A stretch of DNA of 43,122 bases from a virus. The translations under genes were made by a program, and so were the position numbers. Numbering within the stretch: position 1 is the stretch's first letter; each line of letters begins with the position of its first letter. Where the stretch lies: IMG/VR virus record IMGVR_UViG_3300005577_000052, positions 1-43,122 of that record. One strand, given 5' to 3'. Below are positions 24,513 to 29,533 of this stretch, piece by piece. The notes below the pieces were generated by a model. The model was not told where the DNA came from. It searched no databases and was given only the letters and a program-made list of their open reading frames with translations.

Positions 24513-24772
24513 CACGCCGCTCCTTTCTCGCCGCTACGCATCTGCTGCCAAGCGGCTTCAATCGCTTGCTCTTCCGCCCCAATCCACTCCTCGCCGCCCT
24601 CCGGCCCGACCGTATCGAGCCAGTGCGCGCGTTCGAGTGGCGTCACGGTCGGTTCGTCCAGCACGCCGCGGAACGTCACCTCAGCGCGGAGTTCGTGCGT
24701 GACCTCGTAGTACGCCCCGTTGCGGTCCTCGCGTTCGAGGGTGACGGGGAAGGTGATGCGGAGGGTGGTCAT
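24512..24772 (-). CDS. small early protein, unknown
   Basis: The 86-residue protein has a beta-rich first half (MTTLRITFPVTLEREDRNG; YYEVTHELRAEVTFRG) and an acidic helical second half with EAAWQQMRSGEKGAA. The ATG overlaps the upstream stop (ATGA). No family recognised. Confidence 0.5.
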   Translation of the reverse strand: MTTLRITFPVTLEREDRNGAYYEVTHELRAEVTFRGVLDEPTVTPLERAHWLDTVGPEGGEEWIGAEEQAIEAAWQQMRSGEKGAA

Positions 24773-24966
24773 GTTCCGCTCGTGTCGGACATGAACAGGA
24801 TTTCGCTGTCCGCCTCATGGTCCGTGTTGAATGGCCCAGCCTCAATGCGCCCCTTGTCGTCGATGACGTAGAACTTGTCAGCTTGAACGGGTCGCCCTCG
24901 GCACTCGGTTGCTGCCAACTCAGAGCCGAGGGCAATCCAGTCCATGAAATGCTCATGGCGCCTCAC
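24769..24966 (-). CDS. small early protein, unknown
   Basis: This 65-residue protein starts at GTG 24966, whose last bases form the stop of the upstream gene (GTGA). It contains ADKFYVIDDKGRIEAGPF, a beta hairpin, and an acidic end (HEADSEILFMSDTSGT). The start shares GTGAGGCGCCA with the gene at 21058. Function unknown. Confidence 0.5.
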   Translation of the reverse strand: MRRHEHFMDWIALGSELAATECRGRPVQADKFYVIDDKGRIEAGPFNTDHEADSEILFMSDTSGT

Positions 24967-25175
24967 CGCGCACCGCCCTTCCGTCGCCGCTCGGGCAAAG
25001 CCTCCGCCGGGCACTTGCGCAGGCCGGCAGCTCGGGTGACGTGCGTGATGTCTTCGCCGGTCGTCTCGACCACGGGGATGCCGGGGAGGCTGGGCGTCTC
25101 TTCTTCTTCGAATTCAGCGTCGATGGTCGCGCAGAGGCGCAGTCGAACGCGGGTTGGGGTTAGTCGGGTCGCCAT
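24963..25175 (-). CDS. first gene of the leftward (PL) operon, unknown, probably leaderless
   Basis: This 70-residue protein starts at ATG 25175. A GTG at 25196 is in frame but lies inside the promoter spacer and would need transcription to begin upstream. With the -10 hexamer at 25189-25184, transcription should begin within about two bases of the ATG, so this mRNA would be leaderless. The protein is Arg-rich at both ends with an acidic middle (RVRLRLCATIDAEFEEEETP), no motif recognised. First genes of such operons are often host-takeover or antitermination proteins, but nothing here proves that. Confidence 0.6.
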   Translation of the reverse strand: MATRLTPTRVRLRLCATIDAEFEEEETPSLPGIPVVETTGEDITHVTRAAGLRKCPAEALPERRRKGGAR

Positions 25176-25183
25176 GTCCACCC

Positions 25184-25212
25184 AATCTACTGTCACAAGA
25201 CAGTGCTGTCAA
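25184..25212 (-). promoter_or_regulatory. leftward early promoter PL with operator in spacer
   Basis: On the minus strand, TTGACA (25212-25207) is followed by exactly 17 bases and TAGATT (25189-25184). The ATG of the first gene begins eight bases after the -10. The spacer and the end of the -35 carry GACAG-N2-CTGTC-N4-GACAG, the same half-site order and spacing as in the rightward promoter. A bound repressor would cover both hexamers. Confidence 0.75.
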
Positions 25213-25233
25213 GGGACAATCGTCATGGTACAC

Positions 25234-25262
25234 AAAAGCCACGGCCCGTCGCCCGTGGTTTT
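25234..25262 (-). terminator. hairpin terminator of the repressor gene
   Basis: The hairpin CCACGG - 8-base loop - CCGTGG (25239-25244 with 25253-25258) is flanked by AAAA and TTTT, so it can work in both directions. On the minus strand it lies 6-30 bases after the repressor stop at 25268 and ends in a CTTTT run. It would keep the repressor transcript out of the PL operon. Confidence 0.7.
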
Positions 25263-25267
25263 ACCTA

Positions 25268-25615
25268 CTATCCGGGCCGGTACGACGTGCGGCGCTGCGA
25301 GCTCGGCGCGGTCTCCGCGACGTTCGCCGGGCGCTGCAGGCCAGACGGTTCCTCGCCGAGTAGCAGCCAGGCTGGGCGCACACCGAGCGCGCGAGCCAGC
25401 ATGATGACCGTGTTGGCGGTCACTCCGACCACTTTATCGCCAGACATGTACTTACTGAAATTGCCGCTATCGACCCCTGCTGATGCGGCGATCTCGTTCT
25501 GTGAGAGACCGGGTCTCTCCGCAATTCGTTCGTTCACCGCGTAGCGCAGTCGTCCAGGAAACCCCCGCCACTCTGGTGCAACTGCGCGAGAGGAATCGTT
25601 CTTTCGCGCTGCCAT
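25268..25615 (-). CDS. XRE-family repressor (CI-like)
   Basis: This 115-residue protein has an XRE helix-turn-helix: GLSQNEIAASAGVDSGNFSK (about residues 36-55) followed by YMSGDKVVGVTANTVIMLAR and ALGVRPAWLLLGE. It lacks the S24 peptidase domain of LexA-cleavable repressors; after residue 90 the tail is short and disordered. Its recognition helix shares GNFSK with the Cro-like protein at 25708, so both probably read the same GACAG/CTGTC operators. It ends just before the hairpin terminator at 25234-25262. A weak promoter may lie at 25676-25649. As it cannot be cleaved like LambdaCI, induction must use another route. Confidence 0.8.
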   Translation of the reverse strand: MAARKNDSSRAVAPEWRGFPGRLRYAVNERIAERPGLSQNEIAASAGVDSGNFSKYMSGDKVVGVTANTVIMLARALGVRPAWLLLGEEPSGLQRPANVAETAPSSQRRTSYRPG

Positions 25616-25648
25616 GCCGATGATGGTGCCTAACTGCTGACGATTGAC

Positions 25649-25676
25649 AACATAGACAGCCGGAGTCTCTTGACAG
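25649..25676 (-). promoter_or_regulatory. possible repressor promoter (PRM-like)
   Basis: On the minus strand CTGTCA (25676-25671), 16 bases, then TATGTT (25654-25649), 33 bases upstream of the repressor ATG. Each hexamer matches the sigma70 consensus at four positions. The -35 overlaps the outermost half-site of the rightward operator, and an extra GACAG half-site lies at 25655-25659. Weak candidate. Confidence 0.35.
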
Positions 25677-25698
25677 TGCTGTCACAAGACAGTAATAC
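25670..25698 (+). promoter_or_regulatory. rightward promoter PR with operator in spacer
   Basis: TTGACA (25670-25675), a 17-base spacer (25676-25692) and TAATAC (25693-25698). The ATG of the Cro-like gene starts nine bases later, so the mRNA should be leaderless. The operator 25672-25692 reads GACAG-N2-CTGTC-N4-GACAG, as in PL and in the same orientation relative to transcription. The spacers differ outside the half-sites, which argues for selection on the half-sites. Confidence 0.75.
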
Positions 25699-25707
25699 TG
25701 GGGTGCG

Positions 25708-25944
25708 ATGAATCGAGGAGCACAGCACCTGGCCGCTCGCGTAGAGGAGTGGGTGGCGGAAGATCCGAAGGGCCGGTCCCAGAATGCGGCGGCAGCCCTT
25801 GTCGAATGCGACACCGGCAATTTCAGCAAGATTCTGAAGGGCGACGGGCGCTCGCCGGGGCGAGCTTTGGCGATTCGAATCAAGGAGCACTTCGGGACGG
25901 AGCCTCAGTGGTTCGATGAGCCAGCAGAGGAGCCCGCCGCGTGA
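25708..25944 (+). CDS. Cro-like XRE protein
   Basis: The 78-residue protein carries one helix-turn-helix: GRSQNAAAALVECDTGNFSK (about 22-41), then ILKGDGRSPGRALAIRIKE. The turn and recognition helix closely match those of the opposing repressor (DSGNFSK against DTGNFSK). It is the first rightward gene, directly behind PR with no room for a ribosome-binding site, so the start codon is at or near the mRNA 5' end. The divergent arrangement of a longer leftward and a shorter rightward XRE gene is the classic lysis/lysogeny switch. Confidence 0.75.
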   Translation: MNRGAQHLAARVEEWVAEDPKGRSQNAAAALVECDTGNFSKILKGDGRSPGRALAIRIKEHFGTEPQWFDEPAEEPAA

Positions 25945-25946
25945 CC

Positions 25947-26249
25947 TCACCTCACCGAGCATACCCGGCGACCTTCGTATCGCTTCGACTCGACACACCG
26001 GGCTCCGTTGGGACAAGGCTGCGACTCGCAGAACGTCGGCGGGCGGCAATGGACAGTCAGCTCACCGTTGCCGCTGACCACGCGCTTGTCACTGATTTCG
26101 AAGCCGTACGGGCAGACGGTGCGAGCGTAGCGGTAGCAATCAAGGGGCTCCTCGCACTCGATTGCGTATTGGCGCGGTCCGATTCGTTGCCAGCCGCCTG
26201 ACGTGCAGGCCGAAACAAGTACTACGCACAGAAAGGTGATGACTCGCAT
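25947..26249 (-). CDS. cysteine-rich lipoprotein, antisense between cro and the next gene (moron candidate)
   Basis: This 100-residue protein has a textbook lipoprotein signal: MRVITFLCVVLVSAC with Cys15 in the lipobox, then TSGGW. The mature part has YAIECEEPLDCYRYARTVCP and ends in an EGF-like run of Cys (CESQPCPNGARC). It lies on the minus strand inside the rightward operon and converges on cro with two bases between the stops. Upstream, TTGACC (26286-26281), 17 bases and TGTTCT (26263-26258) sit eight bases before the ATG. This is the same geometry as PL, although the -10 is poor. An independently expressed surface lipoprotein suggests lysogenic conversion or superinfection exclusion. The open frame on the other strand is its shadow. 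Confidence 0.65.
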   Translation of the reverse strand: MRVITFLCVVLVSACTSGGWQRIGPRQYAIECEEPLDCYRYARTVCPYGFEISDKRVVSGNGELTVHCRPPTFCESQPCPNGARCVESKRYEGRRVCSVR

Positions 26250-26520
26250 GACAGCGCAGAACAGCCGACCCGATTCGGTGGGTCAAGTTCCCGGGGAAAG
26301 TGGCCACGCTGCGGAAGGCGTCAATGCTGAACGGGTGGCTCCTAGCTTCACGGTTCAGCTGCTCGTGAAGGACCCCGATGCGTTTCAGGAGCTCTGTTGG
26401 GAGCTGGGTGAGCGCAGGCGCGACTGGTTCGAGTTTGGTGAATACGCGACCGTGAACCTCGAGGTCGAGGTGCGGGAAGGTGCCCCGGTGATCACCGCTG
26501 CGGAGTTCGCGAAACGATGA
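26248..26520 (+). CDS. small early protein, unknown
   Basis: This 90-residue protein is read from ATG 26248 with AGAAAGG upstream; ATG 26239 would leave almost no spacing. After a polar start it has PSFTVQLLVKDPDAFQELCW and FGEYATVNLEVEVREGAPVI, an alpha-beta fold typical of small phage accessory proteins. It overlaps the divergent lipoprotein start by two bases. No function assigned. Confidence 0.5.
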   Translation: MTAQNSRPDSVGQVPGESGHAAEGVNAERVAPSFTVQLLVKDPDAFQELCWELGERRRDWFEFGEYATVNLEVEVREGAPVITAAEFAKR

Positions 26521-26609
26521 CTCCCTCTTTTTTTGTCTTCGGACCTGAACGCATGCACGGCGCCGATGCGACAGCCGCCTACATGCCTCGCGGGGCAAAG
26601 GGGAACTGA
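26517..26609 (+). CDS. 30-residue micro-ORF, coupled at both ends
   Basis: The ATG at 26517 overlaps the previous stop (ATGA), and the TGA at 26607-26609 overlaps the next ATG (TGATG). The peptide begins MTPSFFVFGPERMHG and ends MPRGAKGN. With an AAAGGGGA site for the next gene inside it, this could be a true microprotein or just translational coupling. The exact tiling favours translation. Confidence 0.45.
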   Translation: MTPSFFVFGPERMHGADATAAYMPRGAKGN

Positions 26610-26836
26610 TGGGTCCGATTGAACGGGAACTGCGCACACAAGCAGAGTCTTGCCGTTGCGGCACCGGCACAGGTGGGACGCCGTACGAATTCTTGGCCGG
26701 CATTGGCGGTTGGTCCCTGGGTTCATCCGCACAGGAGCTACTCGGCGCCTGTGTCTCTCACCCAGAAGACGGTGAGTGGACGAACGAGGAGTCGTGGTCC
26801 GAGGCCATCGAAGCGGCGGAGGCGCTCGGCCTGTGA
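26609..26836 (+). CDS. small early protein, unknown
   Basis: This 75-residue protein is read from ATG 26609 behind AAAGGGGA. It contains SCRCGTGTGGTPYEF with a CxC pair and ends in an acidic helix (NEESWSEAIEAAEALGL). Its GTGA overlap with the next gene supports the frame. No family recognised. Confidence 0.5.
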   Translation: MGPIERELRTQAESCRCGTGTGGTPYEFLAGIGGWSLGSSAQELLGACVSHPEDGEWTNEESWSEAIEAAEALGL

Positions 26837-27156
26837 CCCTCCTCGAAGCCGCGGACGTCATGAGCCGCACGAAGCTGGGCCGAACCAAGGCCTACGCGCT
26901 CATGAAGCGGCACGGCTTCGTGTTCGAGGGCAAGCGCGTCATCTCCGAAGAGACTCTGGAAAGGCTGATTCGCGAATGTCAGACGGGTTCTTCAAGCGCG
27001 GCAAAGTCTGGTGGTTCCGCACCGACCCGATCACGGGGAAGCAGGCGTCGAGCGGCAAGCGGGACATCGAGTCGGCGCGTCTCGAGTACCGCGAGCGCAG
27101 CCGTCGCGCTTCCAACCCTGAATACCAATCCGAAGCCCAAGAGGATTCGGGCTTGA
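26833..27156 (+). CDS. excisionase-like helix-turn-helix protein
   Basis: This 107-residue protein starts at GTG 26833 (GTGA overlap). Residues 1-46 are a MerR/AlpA-like DNA-binding domain: TLLEAADVMSRTKLGRTKAY, then ALMKRHGFVFEGKRVISEE and TLERLI. The C-terminal 60 residues are Ser/Arg-rich and low in complexity, and they overlap the start of the integrase gene in another frame by 181 bases. Position before int and domain type support Xis (recombination directionality factor). The long overlap means the tail is constrained by the integrase frame and may be dispensable. Confidence 0.6.
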   Translation: MTLLEAADVMSRTKLGRTKAYALMKRHGFVFEGKRVISEETLERLIRECQTGSSSAAKSGGSAPTRSRGSRRRAASGTSSRRVSSTASAAVALPTLNTNPKPKRIRA

Positions 27157-28553
27157 ACCACTGGGCGGTCAAGTTCGTCGAGCACAAGCGCGCGACCAAG
27201 TCGGCCGCGACTGCCAGTTTCTACGCGAAGAAGCTCGGGCACATCGTGCGCATCTTCGGGGCCGCCACTCCCATCGACAACGCGCTCCGGCCCAGCAACT
27301 TCGATCGCTACTTCGTGCAGCGCAAGGAAGAGGGTGCTCGCTCGACTACCATCAGCAAAGAGATTCGGTCCGCTCAGACGCTGGCCCGCTTTGCCGCCCG
27401 CGCCGGCGCCTACCACGGCCGTCCCGAGCTGTTCCGCCCGTCCGAGCTGAGCGATGACTACGAGCCCGGCGAGCGCTTCCTGACGCCCGAGGAGCTGGTG
27501 CTCCTGCTGCCCGAGCTCGCCCCGAAGCGTGCCGCCGATGTCTGCCTACGCATCGCCATCGGCAGCCGCTACTCTGAGGCCTACCGAGTCCAGCCCGGCG
27601 ACGTCGACACCGAGCGCTGGCTGGTCCACGTTCGCGGCTCCAAGACCAAGAAGGCACGGGCCACCATCCCCATTGCCGAGCCATTCAGGAACCTGCTGAC
27701 GGCCGCGCTGCCCTATCTGCCGCTTGAGCCCTGGCACAACTCCAACATGGTCCGGGACCTGGCCAAGGCGTGCAAGCGGGCTGGTGTGACGCGCGTCACA
27801 GCCAACGACCTCCGCCGCACGCATGGCAGCTGGCTGTCCCAGGCTGGCGTCGGCGACGAGCACATCGGCAAGGTTCTCCGCCACGCTGACGGGAGGATGG
27901 CGCGCCGGGTGTACGCGAAACTGCCTGCCGAGCAGCTCGGACGACTGATCGACGCGACAATTGTGACAACGGAAGGAGCCGAGGATGAAGGAATCAGCAC
28001 ACGTGGCTTACGACGCATACGGGGACTTCGTGGAGTGGAAGAACTACGCGGGGCTACCAATGCCGAAATGGCACGAGCTACCGGAGAAAATCCAGGGAGC
28101 GTGGCGAGCCGCAATAGCGGCCGTGACTGGCTAACTGAGAATGAGCGCGCCGCGCGGGCGTGTCATTTTTGGGAGGATCCGCCCGCGGCGGGCGCAACAA
28201 TAACGCAACAATTGCCCGCTCGCGGTGAATCGGCCGCGGCGGATTCCTCAACAATTCCCGATGAGTCAACGGAGGTGGATATGCGGATTGAAAATCCTCG
28301 TGTCGGCGGTTCAATTCCGTCCCGGGACACCGAAGAAACCACGCGGTTTCCGGTAGATACGACAGGCGAAGAAGTTCGCGGCGTATCGCCAAGTGACGCT
28401 AAAGACCGCAGCGTCCGCAACGAAAACGCAACAGCCCCGTCCGTAACCGTTCGCGGCGTCACCTACTACGCCGACCCGAACGCTCCGCGCGGCGGGCCCG
28501 ACCTGCACCTAGACGCCGCCCAGTCGCTTTACTGGCTCGGGGGTGGGCGGTGA
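26976..28553 (+). CDS. int: tyrosine integrase with attP-spanning C-terminal extension
   Basis: The 525-residue protein is read from ATG 26976. It has an N-terminal arm-binding part (1-50, KRGKVWWFRTDPITGK), a core-binding part (about 55-150) and the catalytic domain: Arg198 in GSRYSE, the Lys region KTKK (223-226), NDLR280 where the canonical box is HxxR, His303 in LRHAD and the nucleophile Tyr313. The first box II His is an Asn. The catalytic domain ends near 330; about 195 more residues follow. They first run over a nested small gene (27985-28134) in a frame that looks non-coding, then through attP (about 436-453), then a normal-looking coding stretch (about 480-525). The next gene starts in GTGA overlap with its stop. 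Confidence 0.85.
   Translation: MSDGFFKRGKVWWFRTDPITGKQASSGKRDIESARLEYRERSRRASNPEYQSEAQEDSGLNHWAVKFVEHKRATKSAATASFYAKKLGHIVRIFGAATPIDNALRPSNFDRYFVQRKEEGARSTTISKEIRSAQTLARFAARAGAYHGRPELFRPSELSDDYEPGERFLTPEELVLLLPELAPKRAADVCLRIAIGSRYSEAYRVQPGDVDTERWLVHVRGSKTKKARATIPIAEPFRNLLTAALPYLPLEPWHNSNMVRDLAKACKRAGVTRVTANDLRRTHGSWLSQAGVGDEHIGKVLRHADGRMARRVYAKLPAEQLGRLIDATIVTTEGAEDEGISTRGLRRIRGLRGVEELRGATNAEMARATGENPGSVASRNSGRDWLTENERAARACHFWEDPPAAGATITQQLPARGESAAADSSTIPDESTEVDMRIENPRVGGSIPSRDTEETTRFPVDTTGEEVRGVSPSDAKDRSVRNENATAPSVTVRGVTYYADPNAPRGGPDLHLDAAQSLYWLGGGR
27985..28134 (+). CDS. 49-residue protein nested in the integrase frame
   Basis: This gene lies fully within the int frame in another reading frame, behind a strong GGAAGGAG site. 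The product, with VAYDAYGDFVEWKNYAGLPM and WHELPEKIQGAWRAAI, belongs to a very common small phage/actinobacterial-type family (AYxAY...PxWxxLPexIqxAW). In this stretch the int frame is rich in Arg and Gly, as a shadow frame would be. The nested gene therefore looks like the older one and the integrase like the one that lost its stop. Confidence 0.6.
   Translation: MKESAHVAYDAYGDFVEWKNYAGLPMPKWHELPEKIQGAWRAAIAAVTG
28148..28190. other. GC-rich hairpin upstream of attP
   Basis: Near-perfect inverted repeat: 28148-28160 pairs with 28180-28190 (11 base pairs, two-base bulge), with a 19-base loop containing a T run. It sits between the nested small gene and the arm repeats. It may shape the intasome or end transcripts; no proof. 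Confidence 0.4.
28195..28255 (+). other. candidate integrase arm-type repeats
   Basis: CAACAAT occurs at 28195-28201, 28206-28212 and 28249-28255, that is, 11 and 43 bases apart, close to one and four helical turns. All three point the same way and lie just upstream of the attP core. This is typical of integrase arm-binding sites. A weaker partial copy, CAACGAA/CAACAGC, lies downstream near 28418-28434. Confidence 0.45.
28281..28553 (+). CDS. possible separate gene starting at attP (in frame with int)
   Basis: ATG 28281 has a GGAGG site five bases upstream and lies four bases left of the attP core. The frame is the integrase's own, giving 90 residues: the tRNA-derived part RIENPRVGGSIPSRDTE, then a plausible coding region ending SLYWLGGGR with strong GC bias at third positions. 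It may be the 3' end of int, a separate protein made from its own start, or both. In a prophage this start and its ribosome site are replaced by host DNA. Confidence 0.35.
   Translation: MRIENPRVGGSIPSRDTEETTRFPVDTTGEEVRGVSPSDAKDRSVRNENATAPSVTVRGVTYYADPNAPRGGPDLHLDAAQSLYWLGGGR
28285..28331 (+). other. attP: attP core, equal to the 3' half of a tRNA-Phe(GAA)
   Basis: The 47 bases match the anticodon loop (TTGAAAA), the 3' anticodon strand TCCTC, variable loop GTGTC, T-arm GGCGG-TTCAATT-CCGTC (five pairs, one G-U) and the 3' acceptor strand CCGGGAC with ACC of a tRNA-Phe. The 5' half of a tRNA is absent. Phages of this type insert into tRNA genes and restore the 3' end, so the host target is predicted to be tRNA-Phe with acceptor GTCCCGG. 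The core lies inside the integrase reading frame. Confidence 0.8.
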
Positions 28554-28783
28554 GGGCCAAGTGCGAGCTCTATTGCCCACTCTGTGGGAGACCCAAGGGC
28601 TTCTACCGGGCGTCGCCGTCCGCATGCGTCCAGCAGACTTGGGGGGATTGCCTTCCATGGATCGTTGAGGTCGCCCGCGCGCTGACCCGCGACTCGGAGG
28701 ACGAGCGGATCGTCGACGAGCTCATGGCCAAGGTCCAAGCGGGTCGCGCTGAGCGAAAGCTTGGTCCGGCGAGGTCCGCATGA
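28550..28783 (+). CDS. small zinc-ribbon protein
   Basis: The 77-residue protein starts at GTG 28550 (GTGA overlap with int). The start YCPLCGRPKGFYRAS..ACVQ gives a CxxC plus a later Cys, probably half of a zinc ribbon, then a Trp-containing helix and ERIVDELMAKVQAGRAER. The first gene to the right of attP. No function assigned. Confidence 0.5.
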   Translation: MRAKCELYCPLCGRPKGFYRASPSACVQQTWGDCLPWIVEVARALTRDSEDERIVDELMAKVQAGRAERKLGPARSA

Positions 28784-28938
28784 CCCGCGACGACTTCGAC
28801 GACGTCCAGGGCTGGCCGGCGGTGGCGACGCGGGTCTACCGCCTCCGAGCGCGCTCCCGCTCGTACCGCAACTGGCGGCACCGGAAGAACAAGCCGCTCT
28901 GGTACCGGGCGCTCAAGGCCAGGGGGAGTTTGCGATGA
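28780..28938 (+). CDS. 52-residue basic protein
   Basis: It is read from ATG 28780 (ATGA overlap) to the TGA at 28936-28938, which overlaps the next ATG. The peptide is rich in Arg, Trp and Tyr (YRLRARSRSYRNWRHRKNK), so it may bind nucleic acid. It tiles perfectly with both neighbours. Confidence 0.5.
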   Translation: MTRDDFDDVQGWPAVATRVYRLRARSRSYRNWRHRKNKPLWYRALKARGSLR

Positions 28939-29222
28939 GTACGTGCTCAAGATGCGGGCTGCCTGTCGGTGACCCCTTCATCGACTCAGAGAAGGCTGGT
29001 CGCGTTTGCCTGGCCTTCGAATCGGAGAACCATCCCGAGCACGAGGTGCACGTTCTTGCCTGCCGCGATCGCGAGCTCGCCAACCTGCGTTCCCTGCTCC
29101 GGTCGGTGACGGGCAAGCTGGAGCGTGTGTCCGAGCTGATGGACACTCCGTTGGCAGAGGTCTCGTCTGAGTTGGTGCGAGCCAAGGCGCTCGTCGATTC
29201 GGTACTGGAGGCGTTGTCGTGA
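28935..29222 (+). CDS. small zinc-finger-like early protein
   Basis: This 95-residue protein is read from ATG 28935 behind AGGGGGAG. The start MSTCSRCGLPVGDPF has a CxxC, with Cys and His again at VHVLACRDRE; a helix ELANLRSLLRSVTGKLE follows. It is coupled to the next gene by GTGA. No family recognised. Confidence 0.55.
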   Translation: MSTCSRCGLPVGDPFIDSEKAGRVCLAFESENHPEHEVHVLACRDRELANLRSLLRSVTGKLERVSELMDTPLAEVSSELVRAKALVDSVLEALS

Positions 29223-29533
29223 GCGAAACCAAGCTCTCCGCCGCCATTGCGTCTGCGCTCGCGAAGCTCGGCTACCCCGTCGTGCGCGTCCAGTCCGGCA
29301 CGGCTCGTATGGGCCGGTACTACGTGCACATGGCTGCGCGTGGCACTCCGGACCGCATTGTGCTGCTCCGCCGTGGCCGCGTCCTGTGGCTCGAGGTGAA
29401 GACGCCTAGCGGCATTCTCAGTGCTGACCAAGTGGCGTGGCATGCGCGTGCTGCAGAACGTGGCCACGCCGTGCGCGTCGTCAAGAGCGTGTCCGATGCA
29501 ATCGCTGCGGTGAGGGAGGTTGATGCGGCATGA
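29219..29533 (+). CDS. VRR-NUC-type nuclease (Holliday-junction resolvase-like)
   Basis: The 104-residue protein is read from GTG 29219. The VRR-NUC signature is visible: RGTPDRI (Asp45) on a strand, LWLEVKTPSG (Glu59-x-Lys61) on the next, and the helix with Gln71 (SADQVAWHARAAE). These are the metal-binding residues of the PD-(D/E)XK fold. Such phage nucleases act on branched or broken DNA. It sits at the front of the replication gene group, so roles in replication restart or recombination are plausible. Confidence 0.75.
   Translation: MSETKLSAAIASALAKLGYPVVRVQSGTARMGRYYVHMAARGTPDRIVLLRRGRVLWLEVKTPSGILSADQVAWHARAAERGHAVRVVKSVSDAIAAVREVDAA

Noticed and set aside
23349-24710. 453-residue plus-strand open frame opposite the leftward operon
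   Set aside because: It runs antisense through seven well-coupled minus-strand genes and has Arg/Ser-rich shadow composition.
25941-26201. 86-residue plus-strand open frame after cro
   Set aside because: The opposite strand encodes a lipoprotein with a clear lipobox, and this frame shows no motif.
28281-28331. complete tRNA gene
   Set aside because: Only the 3' half of tRNA-Phe is present. The 5' half, D-arm and acceptor 5' strand are missing, so it is attP.
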